Assembly (NCBI GenBank): GCA_034432655.1
Contig: DAOUBP010000027.1
Coordinates: forward strand, 4,422-68,421
Direction of reading: 5' to 3'
Origin: DAOUBP01 sp034432655
GTDB lineage: Bacteria > Chloroflexota > Anaerolineae > CG2-30-64-16
DNA length: 64,000 nt
Part shown: positions 8,172 through 16,207 of the stretch, piece after piece
Layout of the letters: every line of letters starts with the position of its first letter
Numbering within the stretch: position 1 is the first letter of the stretch
The notes under the pieces: generated by a model
The model's input: the letters and a program-made list of their open reading frames with translations, nothing else
Told to the model about the DNA's origin: nothing
The model's database searches: none
Position numbers and translations under genes: made by a program

Positions 8172-8810
8172 ATGGACGATCTGGAGGTCAGCAAAGTCAG
8201 TTGCGGACGCATCCCCACGCTGGCGGGTGAGTTTCAGCTGTGTGTCTATACCAACAACCGGGACGCCAAGGAGCATCTGGCCCTGGTAATGGGGGACGTA
8301 TACGGCGAGCATGACGTGCTGGTGCGCGTGCATTCGGAGTGCTTCACTGGGGATGTGTTGGGGTCATTGCGCTGCGATTGCGGCGAACAGCTTCGCCGGG
8401 CGTTGACCATGATCAGCGCGGCCGGCTGCGGCGTGCTGTTGTACCTGCGCCAGGAAGGCCGTGGCATCGGCCTGGCCGACAAGCTCCAGGCTTATAACCT
8501 GCAGGATCAGGGCTACGACACGGTGGAGGCCAACGTGCTGTTGGGACACCGCCCTGACGAGCGGGATTACACCATCGCTGCGGCGATCCTGGCCGACTTG
8601 GGCGTCCGCTCCGTGCGCCTGTTGACCAACAATCCGGACAAGATCGAGCAGCTTCAGGCGGCCGGCATCCGGGTGAGCGAACGGGTGCCGGTGTTGGGCA
8701 GCGTGACCCCGGAAAACGCAGCCTATCTCAGCACCAAAGCGGCCCGCATGCGTCACTTGCTGGATATGGATGCGCTGCCGCGCTTGACGGCCGACAATGG
8801 GCGCGCTTGA
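8172..8810 (+). CDS. ribA: GTP cyclohydrolase II
   Basis: Catalyses the first committed step of riboflavin synthesis, opening GTP to a diaminopyrimidine with release of formate and pyrophosphate. The zinc ligands are Cys57, Cys68 and Cys70 in 'HSECFTGDVLGSLRCDCGEQ', and the catalytic 'YLRQEGRGIGLADK' follows at about residues 91-104. At 212 residues it is the single-domain form, lacking the RibB (dihydroxybutanone phosphate synthase) half often fused to it. It overlaps the next gene by 14 bases, which indicates tight coupling. Assignment is secure. Confidence 0.95.
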   Translation: MDDLEVSKVSCGRIPTLAGEFQLCVYTNNRDAKEHLALVMGDVYGEHDVLVRVHSECFTGDVLGSLRCDCGEQLRRALTMISAAGCGVLLYLRQEGRGIGLADKLQAYNLQDQGYDTVEANVLLGHRPDERDYTIAAAILADLGVRSVRLLTNNPDKIEQLQAAGIRVSERVPVLGSVTPENAAYLSTKAARMRHLLDMDALPRLTADNGRA

Positions 8811-9516
8811 GGCCTGGGCGACCGCTGTTGCAGCACACAGGTCCGCAGCGGTCAAAGGGCCGTTCGTCACGCTCACTTATGCTCAGAGCCTGGACGGCAG
8901 CCTGGCAGCCCGGCCTGGCCACTCCCTGGCGCTCAGCGGCCCCGCCGCGCTGGCCTTGACCCACCGCTTGCGCGCGGCGCATGACGCGATCCTGGTCGGT
9001 ATCGGGACGGTGCTGGCCGACGACCCACGCCTTACCGTCCGTCTGGCCCCGGGCCCGCATCCGCAGCCGTTGGTGTTGGATACTCATTTGCGCTGTCCGG
9101 CGGATGCGGCGTTGTTTCACCACCCGAGTCGTCGGCCCTGGCTGCTGTGCGGCCTTGATGCAAGCCCCGCTCGCGCAGCCGCCCTGGCTGCGGCCGGCGC
9201 ACAGGTGATCCGCCTGCCGCTGAACATGGACGGCCATGTGGACCTGGGCACTGCTCTGGCGCGCCTGGGCGAGCTGGGCATCGGCACGGTGATGGTCGAA
9301 GGCGGGGCGCAAGTGATCAGCGCCTGCCTGGCCGAAGGACTCGCCCATTTTGTGATCCTCACCCTCGCGCCGGTTTTTGTGGGCGGCCTGCGGTCTGTGG
9401 CCGGCCCGCTGGCGGATGATCCTTTCCTTCTGCCCCGGCTGTGTCCGGTCGGTCATGAACAGCTGGGGGATGATCTGATCCTTTGGGGACAACTTGTGAA
9501 AGGCACTGAGCCATGA
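8797..9516 (+). CDS. RibD C-terminal domain reductase (riboflavin biosynthesis)
   Basis: A 239-residue stand-alone version of the reductase half of RibD, which uses NADPH to reduce the ribosyl side chain in riboflavin synthesis. 'FVTLTYAQSLDGSLA' and 'HAILVGIGTVLADDPRLTVR'-like segments (here HDAILVGIGTVLADDPRL) and the C-terminal 'GTVMVEGGAQVISACL' mark the DHFR-like RibD_C fold. The N-terminal deaminase domain is absent. It overlaps ribA, so the pair make one riboflavin unit; the deaminase must be encoded elsewhere. An alternative is a related pyrimidine reductase, but the neighbour makes the riboflavin role most likely. Confidence 0.88.
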   Translation: MGALEAWATAVAAHRSAAVKGPFVTLTYAQSLDGSLAARPGHSLALSGPAALALTHRLRAAHDAILVGIGTVLADDPRLTVRLAPGPHPQPLVLDTHLRCPADAALFHHPSRRPWLLCGLDASPARAAALAAAGAQVIRLPLNMDGHVDLGTALARLGELGIGTVMVEGGAQVISACLAEGLAHFVILTLAPVFVGGLRSVAGPLADDPFLLPRLCPVGHEQLGDDLILWGQLVKGTEP

Positions 9517-9734
9517 ACGAAACAGCCAACGTGACCCAGATCCTCCTGGCCAGCCTGCGCCGGCAGGCCCATCGCTTCCCTACGGAAGCCCGTGACATCG
9601 AGGTGGCGCTCGCTGCGCTGGAACTGCCGCGGGCCTTCATGCTGATGAACCGGCTGAAAGAGCGCGGTGTCTGGCAATTGACCGCTGAAGAGGAGGCCGC
9701 GCTGGAGGATTTCTGGTGGGAGTACGGGCAATAA
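9513..9734 (+). CDS. Hypothetical protein (73 aa), 3' end captured in a tandem repeat
   Basis: Starts with the ATGA overlap at the end of the RibD-type gene. It encodes a soluble, acidic helical protein of 73 residues ending 'LEDFWWEYGQ'. No family is recognised. The last ten codons are part of an 89-base unit that is repeated twice more downstream, so this gene's tail was duplicated along with a palindromic repeat. The coupling to ribD supports that it is translated. Confidence 0.6.
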   Translation: MNETANVTQILLASLRRQAHRFPTEARDIEVALAALELPRAFMLMNRLKERGVWQLTAEEEAALEDFWWEYGQ

Positions 9735-9944
9735 CCCGTTTCAACGGGTTTGGCCTGCCAGCTGCCGAATTCATTCGGCGTGCGAGGGGGCTGGAGGATT
9801 TCTGGTGGGAATACGGGCAATAACCCGTTTCAACGGGTTTGGCCTGCCAGCCGCCGAATTCATTCGGCGTGCGGGGGGCCGGAGGATTTCTGGTGGGAAT
9901 ACGGGCAATAACCCGTTTCAACGGGTTTGGCCTGCCAGCCGCCG
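9702..9944. repeat. Tandem 88-89 bp repeat, about 2.8 copies
   Basis: Three successive units begin CTGGAGGATTTCTGGTGGG and contain AACCCGTTTCAACGGGTT (at 9733, 9822 and 9910) followed by GCCGAATTCATTCGGC. Spacing between units is 89 and 88 bases with very few mismatches. The first unit includes the 3' end of the 73-residue gene. The third is cut at GCCGAATT by an AT-rich sequence. Confidence 0.9.
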
Positions 9945-10250
9945 AATTATGAACATTAAGAAAATAAACCGGTAATCGCCTTTTCCGGAGTGCCCTGGCC
10001 CGCGTGGCCTGCAGGCCAGGGCGGGCTGTGCGTCTCGTGCGCTCGCCCGGCGATGAAGTCGCCGGGCTACCAGGCGGTGCCCCGTCCCAAAGGGAGGCTG
10101 CGCGCTTAACGGGGCTGAATGCGCGTCGGCGAGGCGGTCCAGCCCGGTTCACCGGGCGCTGCTCGGTAGCACGAGCCATTCATGGCCGTGCGGCCGTCAG
10201 TGACGAGCCGCTTCGCCCATTACCGGAATAAATTCTTAACTTTCATAAAT
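9945..10250. mobile_element. Putative small element bounded by inverted 31-bp AT-rich ends
   Basis: The left end (9945-9975) and the inverted right end (10220-10250) share the pattern ATGAA(C/A)-(A/G)TTAAGAA, then CCGGTAA. Each abuts a half palindrome: GCCGAATT on the left and AATCGGGG on the right. A third end with the same pattern sits at 63906-63936. The interior holds more GCCCGG-type palindromes. No transposase is present, so it would be non-autonomous. The arrangement is seen directly; mobility is inference. Confidence 0.5.
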
Positions 10251-12427
10251 CGGGGTCTTACCATGCCAGACCCCGATTTCAATCGGGGGCCAGCATCATC
10301 ACCCGCCTCAGTCCGCTTCAGCGGACTTGCCATATCAGCCCCCGATTTCAATCGGGGGCTTACCATGCCAAACCCCGATTTCAATCGGGGTCTTACCATG
10401 CCAAACCCCGATTTCAATCGGGGGCCAGCGTCGGCGCACTCCTCCGCCAACGCAACAGCGCTCTTCACCGCCGCAATCGCCGCCAACGCCTCCTCCACCT
10501 CCCCCGCCTTCAGCTCCGGGCACGCCTGGCGCAGCAACGCGGCGCGCTCCTCGTCGCCCAGGATGACGAACCGCGGGCTGAGACCCAGCCGCGCCGCGTG
10601 CTCCCGCAACAACCCCGCGCCGAACGCGTGAAACGTCTTGATGGTGATGCGGCCGGCCACCTCCGCGCCGAGCAGACCCTCCAGCCGCTCGCGCATCTCG
10701 CCCGCGGCCTTGTTGGTGAAGGTGATCGCCAGCACGTTCTCCGGCGCCACCCCCTTTTCCGCGATCAGGTACGCGATGCGGACGGTGAGGGTGCGCGTCT
10801 TGCCCGTGCCCGGCCCCGCGACGATCATCAGCGGCGCGTCGGTGCAGCGGACGGCCGCGAGCTGTTCGGGGTTGAGGTCGAAAAGCGAGTCGTGCGTGCT
10901 GCGTGCTGAATACTCCGTACTGCGTACTGCATGCTCCGTGCTGCGGTCTTGCTGCGCGTGAGAGGCTGCGGAGTCAGCAGGGATGTAAGGCGTCGCTTCT
11001 TCGGCCACCGCAAACAGATCGGGCGCCGGCCCGCTTTCCCCTGATGCCCGCTCCCTGTCCTCTGGCCCCTGGGCCCCGGCCCCCGTCCCCTGGCCCCTGG
11101 CCCCTAACCCCTGATCTGGCCCCTGCTCAAACAGCCCCATCTGCGCCTCAGGCACGCGCGCGCCGCCGAAGACGCGGATGACGCCGTACTCGCCGTCGTA
11201 GCCGGGCTGCGCGCTCACCTCCCCGCGGCGCATGCGGCCGATCGCTTCGGCCAGCCGCTCGCCGCCCGCGGCCGCGATCTCCTCCAACGGCGCCTCGCGC
11301 AGGATGACGAGCTCCGGGCCGAGCCGGCCGAGCAGCTTCATGTACTCGGCCTGCACCTGCTTCGAGCTCTCGCCCACGCCGTAGATCTCGCCCAGCACCT
11401 CCGGCAGCGGGATCAGGCTGTGGAACGGCCGCGCCGACGGGGGCCGGACGCCTGCGGGCCGGTCGGCCAACGCCTCGACGCGGTGCATCACGCCCACGGT
11501 CACCGGCTTGCCGCAGACCGGGCAGAGGCCGCGGTGCGCCAGCGTGGTCGGCGGATCCCAGACGATGCCGCAGGCGCGGTGGCCGTCGAAGTGGTACTTG
11601 CCCTCTTCGGGGAAGAATTCGACGGTGCCCAGGAAGCCCTCATCCCCGGCCCCTCTCCCCTGCGCGGAAGAGGGATGTAAGGCCGCGAAGATCGCGCCAT
11701 ACGCCAGCTCGCAGTCGAACAGGTTCGCCTCGCGGCCCAGCTTCTCCGGCGAGTGCGCGTCGGAGTTGGAGACCAGCGCGTAGCGGTCGAGCGCCGACAC
11801 GCGCCAGTTCATCGGCGGGTCGGACGAGAGGCCCGTTTCCAGGGCGAAGATGTGCGGGGTCAGGTCGGCGAAGCATTCCTCCACCGAGTCGAAGCCTGAG
11901 TTGGAGCCGAGCAGCGAGAACCACGGCGTCCAGATGTGCGCGGGGATCAGGTGGCAATCGGGGCCGATGTCCAGCACGATCTCGAGCAGGTCGCGCGCGT
12001 CCAGCCCCAGGATCGGCCGGCCGTCGGCGCGGATGTTGCCAATGCGCTCCAGCCGGGCCTGGAGCTTCTCGACGGCCGCAAAAGTCGGCGCAAAGATCAC
12101 GTTGTGGATCTTGCGCGTCTTGCCCCCGCGCTTGTAGATGTTGCTGATCTCGCCGGCCAGGATGAAGCGCACCGGCCCCCGACACGCGGGCGGCACGTCG
12201 CCCTCGACCGCTTCGGCCAGGTCATCGCGCAGGCGGAAGAGCCCCTCTTCGGCCGGCACCAGCTTCTCCCGCATCTCGGCCAGCCAGCCGGGATGCGCGA
12301 TGTCGCCCGTACCGACGATGTGGATGCCCTTGAGCTGCGCCCAGTGCGCCAGGTGCTCGAAGGTCAGGTTGGCGCTGGTGGCGCGGGAGAAATGCGAGTG
12401 AATGTGGAGGTCGGCTATCAGTTTCAT
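10220..12427 (-). CDS. EndoQ-type PHP nuclease fused to truncated UvrD helicase
   Basis: About 735 residues. Residues 1-410 match the endonuclease Q/TIGR00375 PHP family: 'ADLHIHSHFSRATS', 'GTGDIAHPGW', 'HIWTPWFSLLGSNSGFDS', 'SNSDAHSPEKLGRE' and the zinc segment 'CPVCGKPVTVGV'. EndoQ nicks DNA 5' of deaminated bases. After a low-complexity linker made of repeat DNA (about residues 445-515), a UvrD N-terminus follows with 'GPGTGKTRTL', 'AITFTNKAAGEMRERL' and 'TIKTFHAFG'. The helicase stops before motif II: the last 70 codons are palindromic repeats and the stop lies in the AT-rich element. Fusions of this kind are known; this copy cannot be an active helicase. The ATG at 12427 is the start. 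The nuclease half may still work. Confidence 0.85.
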   Translation of the reverse strand: MKLIADLHIHSHFSRATSANLTFEHLAHWAQLKGIHIVGTGDIAHPGWLAEMREKLVPAEEGLFRLRDDLAEAVEGDVPPACRGPVRFILAGEISNIYKRGGKTRKIHNVIFAPTFAAVEKLQARLERIGNIRADGRPILGLDARDLLEIVLDIGPDCHLIPAHIWTPWFSLLGSNSGFDSVEECFADLTPHIFALETGLSSDPPMNWRVSALDRYALVSNSDAHSPEKLGREANLFDCELAYGAIFAALHPSSAQGRGAGDEGFLGTVEFFPEEGKYHFDGHRACGIVWDPPTTLAHRGLCPVCGKPVTVGVMHRVEALADRPAGVRPPSARPFHSLIPLPEVLGEIYGVGESSKQVQAEYMKLLGRLGPELVILREAPLEEIAAAGGERLAEAIGRMRRGEVSAQPGYDGEYGVIRVFGGARVPEAQMGLFEQGPDQGLGARGQGTGAGAQGPEDRERASGESGPAPDLFAVAEEATPYIPADSAASHAQQDRSTEHAVRSTEYSARSTHDSLFDLNPEQLAAVRCTDAPLMIVAGPGTGKTRTLTVRIAYLIAEKGVAPENVLAITFTNKAAGEMRERLEGLLGAEVAGRITIKTFHAFGAGLLREHAARLGLSPRFVILGDEERAALLRQACPELKAGEVEEALAAIAAVKSAVALAEECADAGPRLKSGFGMVRPRLKSGFGMVSPRLKSGADMASPLKRTEAGDDAGPRLKSGSGMVRPRFMKVKNLFR
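10251..10430. repeat. 33-bp tandem palindromes, CCCCGATTTCAATCGGGG
   Basis: Four full palindromes start at 10271, 10340, 10373 and 10406. The last three are spaced exactly 33 bases apart and separated by TCTTACCATGCCAAA-like linkers. They are translated as the repetitive 'GPRLKSGFGM' tail of the minus-strand helicase fusion. Confidence 0.9.
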
Positions 12428-12473
12428 GGCGCTCAACAGAGAACGAATCAGTTCCGGAATGCTCAGGACGAGC

Positions 12474-12500
12474 GGAATTATACCCCGACCGGTATAATCC
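12474..12500. promoter_or_regulatory. Divergent -10 palindrome between EndoQ-UvrD and osmC genes
   Basis: GGAATTATACC and GGTATAATCC form an inverted repeat with a CCGACC centre. Each arm holds a perfect TATAAT, one per strand (12493-12498 plus; 12482-12477 minus), so it could serve as a back-to-back promoter or an operator. The -35 regions are weak. Confidence 0.45.
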
Positions 12501-12624
12501 GTCTACTGTGGCGCAAATGTCGGGCCAATCACTTATCCACGTCCCCCTCTATAGTATGCTTCTCTACACCGAACGGCGCACACAGGCCGAAATATAACCA
12601 CCTTACCGAACAAAGGAGAACACT

Positions 12625-13041
12625 ATGGCAGTTCGATCTTCATCCGCAGAATGGAAAGGCGCCCTGAAGGAAGGCGCAGGGATCATGAAGTTGGGCAGCG
12701 GCGCGTACGAAGGGCCGTTCACCTTCGCCTCGCGCTTCGAAGCGGGGGAAGGGACAAACCCGGAAGAGCTGATCGGCGCTGCGCACGCGGGCTGCTTCTC
12801 GATGTTCCTCTCCGCGCTGCTGAGCAACCGGGGCTTTGTGCCGACCATCCGCACCACCGCCACCGTCCATCTGGAAGCCGGCCCGACGATCACCCTGATC
12901 GAGCTGGATACGGAAGCCGAAGTGCCCGGTATTGATGAGGCGACCTTCCTGCAGCTGGCCGAGGAAGCCAAGGCCAAATGCCCCGTCTCCAAGGCCCTGG
13001 CCGGGCTGGAGATCAGGTTGCGCGCCCGCTTGATCCAGTAA
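12625..13041 (+). CDS. OsmC-family peroxiredoxin-like protein
   Basis: A 138-residue OsmC/Ohr-fold protein that detoxifies organic hydroperoxides with a pair of redox cysteines. They are visible in 'GAAHAGCFSMFLSALL' (about Cys57) and 'KAKCPVSKALAGLEIRL' near the C-terminus. The first 45 residues give the usual beta strands and the 'TNPEELIGAAHA' motif. A good ribosome site (AAAGGAGA) lies nine bases before the ATG. It closely matches the length of OsmC (about 140). The gene is monocistronic, with a hairpin downstream. Confidence 0.93.
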   Translation: MAVRSSSAEWKGALKEGAGIMKLGSGAYEGPFTFASRFEAGEGTNPEELIGAAHAGCFSMFLSALLSNRGFVPTIRTTATVHLEAGPTITLIELDTEAEVPGIDEATFLQLAEEAKAKCPVSKALAGLEIRLRARLIQ

Positions 13042-13096
13042 CCGGACCCAGCAAGATCCAGCTGAACAACCGGAGCCCGTTGAAGCATATCCTGAA

Positions 13097-13147
13097 CCCG
13101 CCGAAGGGGATGCGCCTTTGCCCAGGTGCCGGTCATCCTTCGGCGGG
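13097..13147. repeat. Long imperfect hairpin (CCCGCCGAAGG / CCTTCGGCGGG)
   Basis: Arms CCCGCCGAAGGGGATG and CATCCTTCGGCGGG enclose a loop of about 21 bases downstream of osmC. It lacks a T-run on the plus strand. It may terminate or protect the osmC transcript, but the CCTTCGGCGGGCTCA vocabulary looks like a dispersed genomic repeat. Confidence 0.6.
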
Positions 13148-13243
13148 CTCAAAATCACCTCGTATGTTTGCACCTCCTTTCGTGCCGTGATACACTTCTG
13201 ATCAGTGTCTTTCGGCCTGAACTCTACCACGGAGGTGCTCCCC

Positions 13244-14962
13244 ATGTCTCGCATCGCCCAAGGCCGCCAGGACCTGGCGCGCTGGCGCGCCGAATTTCCA
13301 GCCAACTTCTTCGCCTGCGACCGCAACCTGCAACACGTGCTGCGCATGTACGATCCCGGTTTTGACGGCTACGCGACTGCCCTCCATGACTTCGGTCATG
13401 CTGTGGCGACAGTGATTGACCCGGCTGCCACGATCAACGACCGGCCGCACAACCATCCCCGGCTGGATGCCTGGGACGGCATCGGCCGACGCACCGAGGA
13501 GATCGAGTTCCACCCCAGCTACCACGTGGCCGGCCGGCCCGCGTATGAGGCCGGCATCCTGGCCCTCTCGGCCGAGCCAGGACACATCCTGCAGCAAAGT
13601 GCGCTCTTTTATCTGCTGACCCAGGCCGGCGAGATGGGCCACGCTTGCCCCATCGTCTGCACGTTGGGGCTGATCCGTGCCTTGCAGGCCAAAGGCAGCC
13701 CGGAACTGCGAGCTGCCTTCTTGCCCCCCTTGCTGGAACGAGACTACGACCGCAAACAGACCGCCAGCCAGTTCCTCACCGAGGTGCAGGGGGGCTCCGA
13801 CGTGGGCGCCAATGCCGTGGAAGCGCGTCCCGCGGACGGACAGCCGGGCACCTGGCTCCTGCGGGGCGAAAAGTGGTTCTGCTCGGTGGCCAACGCCGAT
13901 CAGATGTTGGTGACCGCCCGGCCGCTGGGCGCGGCGGATGGCACCAGAGGGCTGGCCGCGTTCCTGGTGCCCCGCCGCTTGCCGGACGGCGCCCTCAATA
14001 ACTTCCGCATCCGCCGGCTGAAGACCAAATTCGGCACTCGCACCATGGCCTCGGCCGAGATAGACTTCGAGGACGCGGTCGCCTATCCCATCGGCGCGCT
14101 GGATGAGGGGTTCAAGATCGTGGTGGAACTGGTCCTGAACACCTCGCGTTGGGCCAACGCGTTGGGCTCGGCCGGGCTGCTGCGCAGAGCTTATCTGGAG
14201 GCGTGGACCTTCGCCCGGCACCGACAGGCTTTCGGCGCGGCGATCGGCCGCTACCCGCTGGTGTTAGAGGCGCTGGCCGAGATGAAAAGCGACCTCTACG
14301 CCATGCTGGCCAGCACCCTGCGGCTGAGCTATCTGATCAACCGTATGGATTTGGGCGTGGCCACCGAGCAAGAGCGCGCCGTGCACCGGCTGCTGGTCAA
14401 CATCAACAAATATACGACCTCGGTGCAGGCCAGCCTCGGCATCCGACGCGCGCAGGAGATCCTGGGGGGCAACGGCACCATCGAGGATTTCTCGGTGGTG
14501 CCCCGGCTGTACCGCGATGCCATGGTGTTCGAAAGCTGGGAGGGCAGCCACAACGTGCTGTGTCTGCAAGCCGGCCGTGATATGCAGCGCTACGGATTGC
14601 ATCGCCATTTGTTCGCCTATCTGGGGGCCTTGCTGGACGGCGTGACGGCACACGAACTGGCCGGGCTCCAGGACCTGGTCCTGGGTCGGTTGGACGTTGT
14701 TCGCGAACGGCTGGAACGGGTGCTGGCCGGCCCGCCCGAGTTCCACCAGGCCCATGTGCGTCGCGTGCTGGACGAGCTGGCCGCCATGGTTCAGGCGACC
14801 TGCCTGCTGGCCGAGGCCGAGTGGGAGCTGTCCCACGGGCTGGAGACCGACAAGCCGGCCGCCCTGGCTTTCTTCGTGGACCGCCGCCTGCGGCCGGGGT
14901 ATGACCCGCTGGCGGATGAGGGCTATCTCGACAAAGTGGCACGGCTGACAGAAACGCTCTAG
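13244..14962 (+). CDS. AidB-like acyl-CoA dehydrogenase
   Basis: FAD flavoprotein of about 572 residues, the length of the AidB branch rather than the 380-residue beta-oxidation enzymes. Seen: 'QFLTEVQGGSDVGANAVEA', 'LRGEKWFCSVANADQML', 'RRLKTKFGTRTMASAEIDFE', and near the end 'EILGGNGTIEDFSVVPRLYR' with 'WEGSHNVLCLQ' in place of the usual YEGT. AidB binds DNA in the alkylation response, and its enzymatic substrate is unsettled. The ATG at 13244 follows GGAGG (13231-13235) by eight bases. It stands alone; its stop codon overlaps the inverted end of a possible MITE. Confidence 0.85.
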   Translation: MSRIAQGRQDLARWRAEFPANFFACDRNLQHVLRMYDPGFDGYATALHDFGHAVATVIDPAATINDRPHNHPRLDAWDGIGRRTEEIEFHPSYHVAGRPAYEAGILALSAEPGHILQQSALFYLLTQAGEMGHACPIVCTLGLIRALQAKGSPELRAAFLPPLLERDYDRKQTASQFLTEVQGGSDVGANAVEARPADGQPGTWLLRGEKWFCSVANADQMLVTARPLGAADGTRGLAAFLVPRRLPDGALNNFRIRRLKTKFGTRTMASAEIDFEDAVAYPIGALDEGFKIVVELVLNTSRWANALGSAGLLRRAYLEAWTFARHRQAFGAAIGRYPLVLEALAEMKSDLYAMLASTLRLSYLINRMDLGVATEQERAVHRLLVNINKYTTSVQASLGIRRAQEILGGNGTIEDFSVVPRLYRDAMVFESWEGSHNVLCLQAGRDMQRYGLHRHLFAYLGALLDGVTAHELAGLQDLVLGRLDVVRERLERVLAGPPEFHQAHVRRVLDELAAMVQATCLLAEAEWELSHGLETDKPAALAFFVDRRLRPGYDPLADEGYLDKVARLTETL

Positions 14963-15198
14963 TGGGTCACTTGGCGCGACCCTTGCCATTGCGCCGCCGG
15001 CGCAGGCAGCCCGGTTGACCGGGCGCTGCCAGGTAGCCCGATCCATTCATGGTCGGGCGGGCTGGCATGACCGCGCACGCGATGGGTGACGGGTGGTCGG
15101 TGGCGGCCAGGATCGCCCGGCGATGAAGTCGCCGGGCTGCCGAACGACGCCCGCTCAAGCGGGCTGAAATGGCTACAAGCAAACCAAATGACCCACTA
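14960..15198. mobile_element. Possible MITE with 15-bp terminal inverted repeats
   Basis: TAGTGGGTCACTTGG (14960-14974) and CCAAATGACCCACTA (15184-15198) are inverted repeats with 14 of 15 matches, enclosing about 210 bases. The interior carries GCCCGGTTGACCGGGC and GCCCGGCGATGAAGTCGCCG-like palindromes and no gene. The left repeat includes the stop codon of the dehydrogenase. No transposase is nearby. Confidence 0.5.
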
Positions 15199-15430
15199 TA
15201 AGGCAGGCAGCCCGAAACTCCGGTCCAGGGGTTGAAAACCGCCTGTCTGAAGCCGAAAAATGGCCTCAACCCCTGCCAGAGAGGCCTTTTCAAATTCAGC
15301 TGGTGCGTTTCCAACCGCCCGTTTCGGGCTGAGCTTGATGCTCCGGGCTGCAGCCCCTCAGCCAGCTGTGACGTTCGTCCCGGCCGGACACCCTGGGCGA
15401 CGGTACCGTACCAAGCTACAGCGCTCGCTT
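15199..15430. other. Non-coding stretch with short hairpins
   Basis: No credible gene is seen. It holds small inverted repeats such as CAGCCCGAAA...GCCCGTTTCGGGCTGAGC and is open in the frame of the next gene by chance. The acyltransferase promoter should lie here, but none is convincing. Confidence 0.5.
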
Positions 15431-16207
15431 ATGTTCACTATAACCCGAAAAGACAGGGTATACCCACGTTACGCCTATCCCCGGCGAGCCTTGCTGGGGC
15501 TGGGCTGGCAGGTGCTGGCCGGCGGCCGGCGCTCGTTTGCCGCAGACGCCCGCGCCTGCCTGGACTGTCTGCAGCCGCCTCTGCAAGTCCTCGGCCGAGA
15601 ACACATCCCCGCCCGGGGACCAGCGCTGATCGTGGTGAACCATTACCACCGGCCGGGCTTCGACGCCTGGTGGATTGCGTTGGCCATTACGTCGGTCGTG
15701 CCGGTGGAGATGCACTGGGTCATGACGGATGAGCTCACCTTTCCCGGCAAATGGTATGCCGCGCTGGGACAGGCCGGATCGCGCTGGCTGCTGGGACGGC
15801 TGGCGCGCATTTACGGTTTCACGGCCATGCCACCTATGCCCCCGCGACCAGGCGATGTGACACGGCGTGCGCTGGCCGTGCGCCGGTTGGTGGCATACGC
15901 CCGGCAGCATCCCGACGCCGTCCTGGGCCTGGCGCCCGAGGGCAGGGACATACCCAACGGCGGCTTAGGTTGGCCGCCCCCAGGGGCCGGCCGCCTGATC
16001 GCATTGCTGGCCGAGCTGGGCTTTCCTATCACGCCGGTTGGCGCTTACGAGCGGGACGGCGCGTTCTGGCTGCATTTCGGCCCGGCCTTCCAGCTGCAAG
16101 TTCCCCCTGATCTATCTGCCACAGAAAAGGACCGTTTCGTTGCCCGCACGGTAATGACCGCCATTGCCCGCCTGCTTCCCGAACCGCTGAAAGGAGAATT
16201 CGCATGA
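15431..16207 (+). CDS. 1-acyl-sn-glycerol-3-phosphate acyltransferase-like (PlsC family)
   Basis: About 258 residues. The acyltransferase core is present: 'NHYHRPGFDAWW' supplies the HX4D catalytic pair, and 'LGLAPEGRDIPNG' is the substrate-binding PEG motif. Members move acyl chains onto glycerophosphate or related acceptors at the inner membrane face. The ATG at 15431 (MFTITRKDRVYPRY) is preferred to the upstream frame, which runs through repeat-like DNA. Its stop overlaps the following MFS gene by four bases (ATGA). The acceptor could be another lipid or a secondary metabolite. Confidence 0.82.
   Translation: MFTITRKDRVYPRYAYPRRALLGLGWQVLAGGRRSFAADARACLDCLQPPLQVLGREHIPARGPALIVVNHYHRPGFDAWWIALAITSVVPVEMHWVMTDELTFPGKWYAALGQAGSRWLLGRLARIYGFTAMPPMPPRPGDVTRRALAVRRLVAYARQHPDAVLGLAPEGRDIPNGGLGWPPPGAGRLIALLAELGFPITPVGAYERDGAFWLHFGPAFQLQVPPDLSATEKDRFVARTVMTAIARLLPEPLKGEFA

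Noticed and set aside
10271..10423. Regularly spaced palindromes resembling a CRISPR array
   Set aside because: The 'spacers' are nearly identical to one another (TCTTACCATGCCAAA-like) and only 15 bases long, and no cas genes are present. This is a tandem repeat, not CRISPR.
13097..13147. Rho-independent terminator after osmC
   Set aside because: The hairpin has a long loop and no T-run. It looks more like a dispersed repeat, so it is listed as a repeat only.
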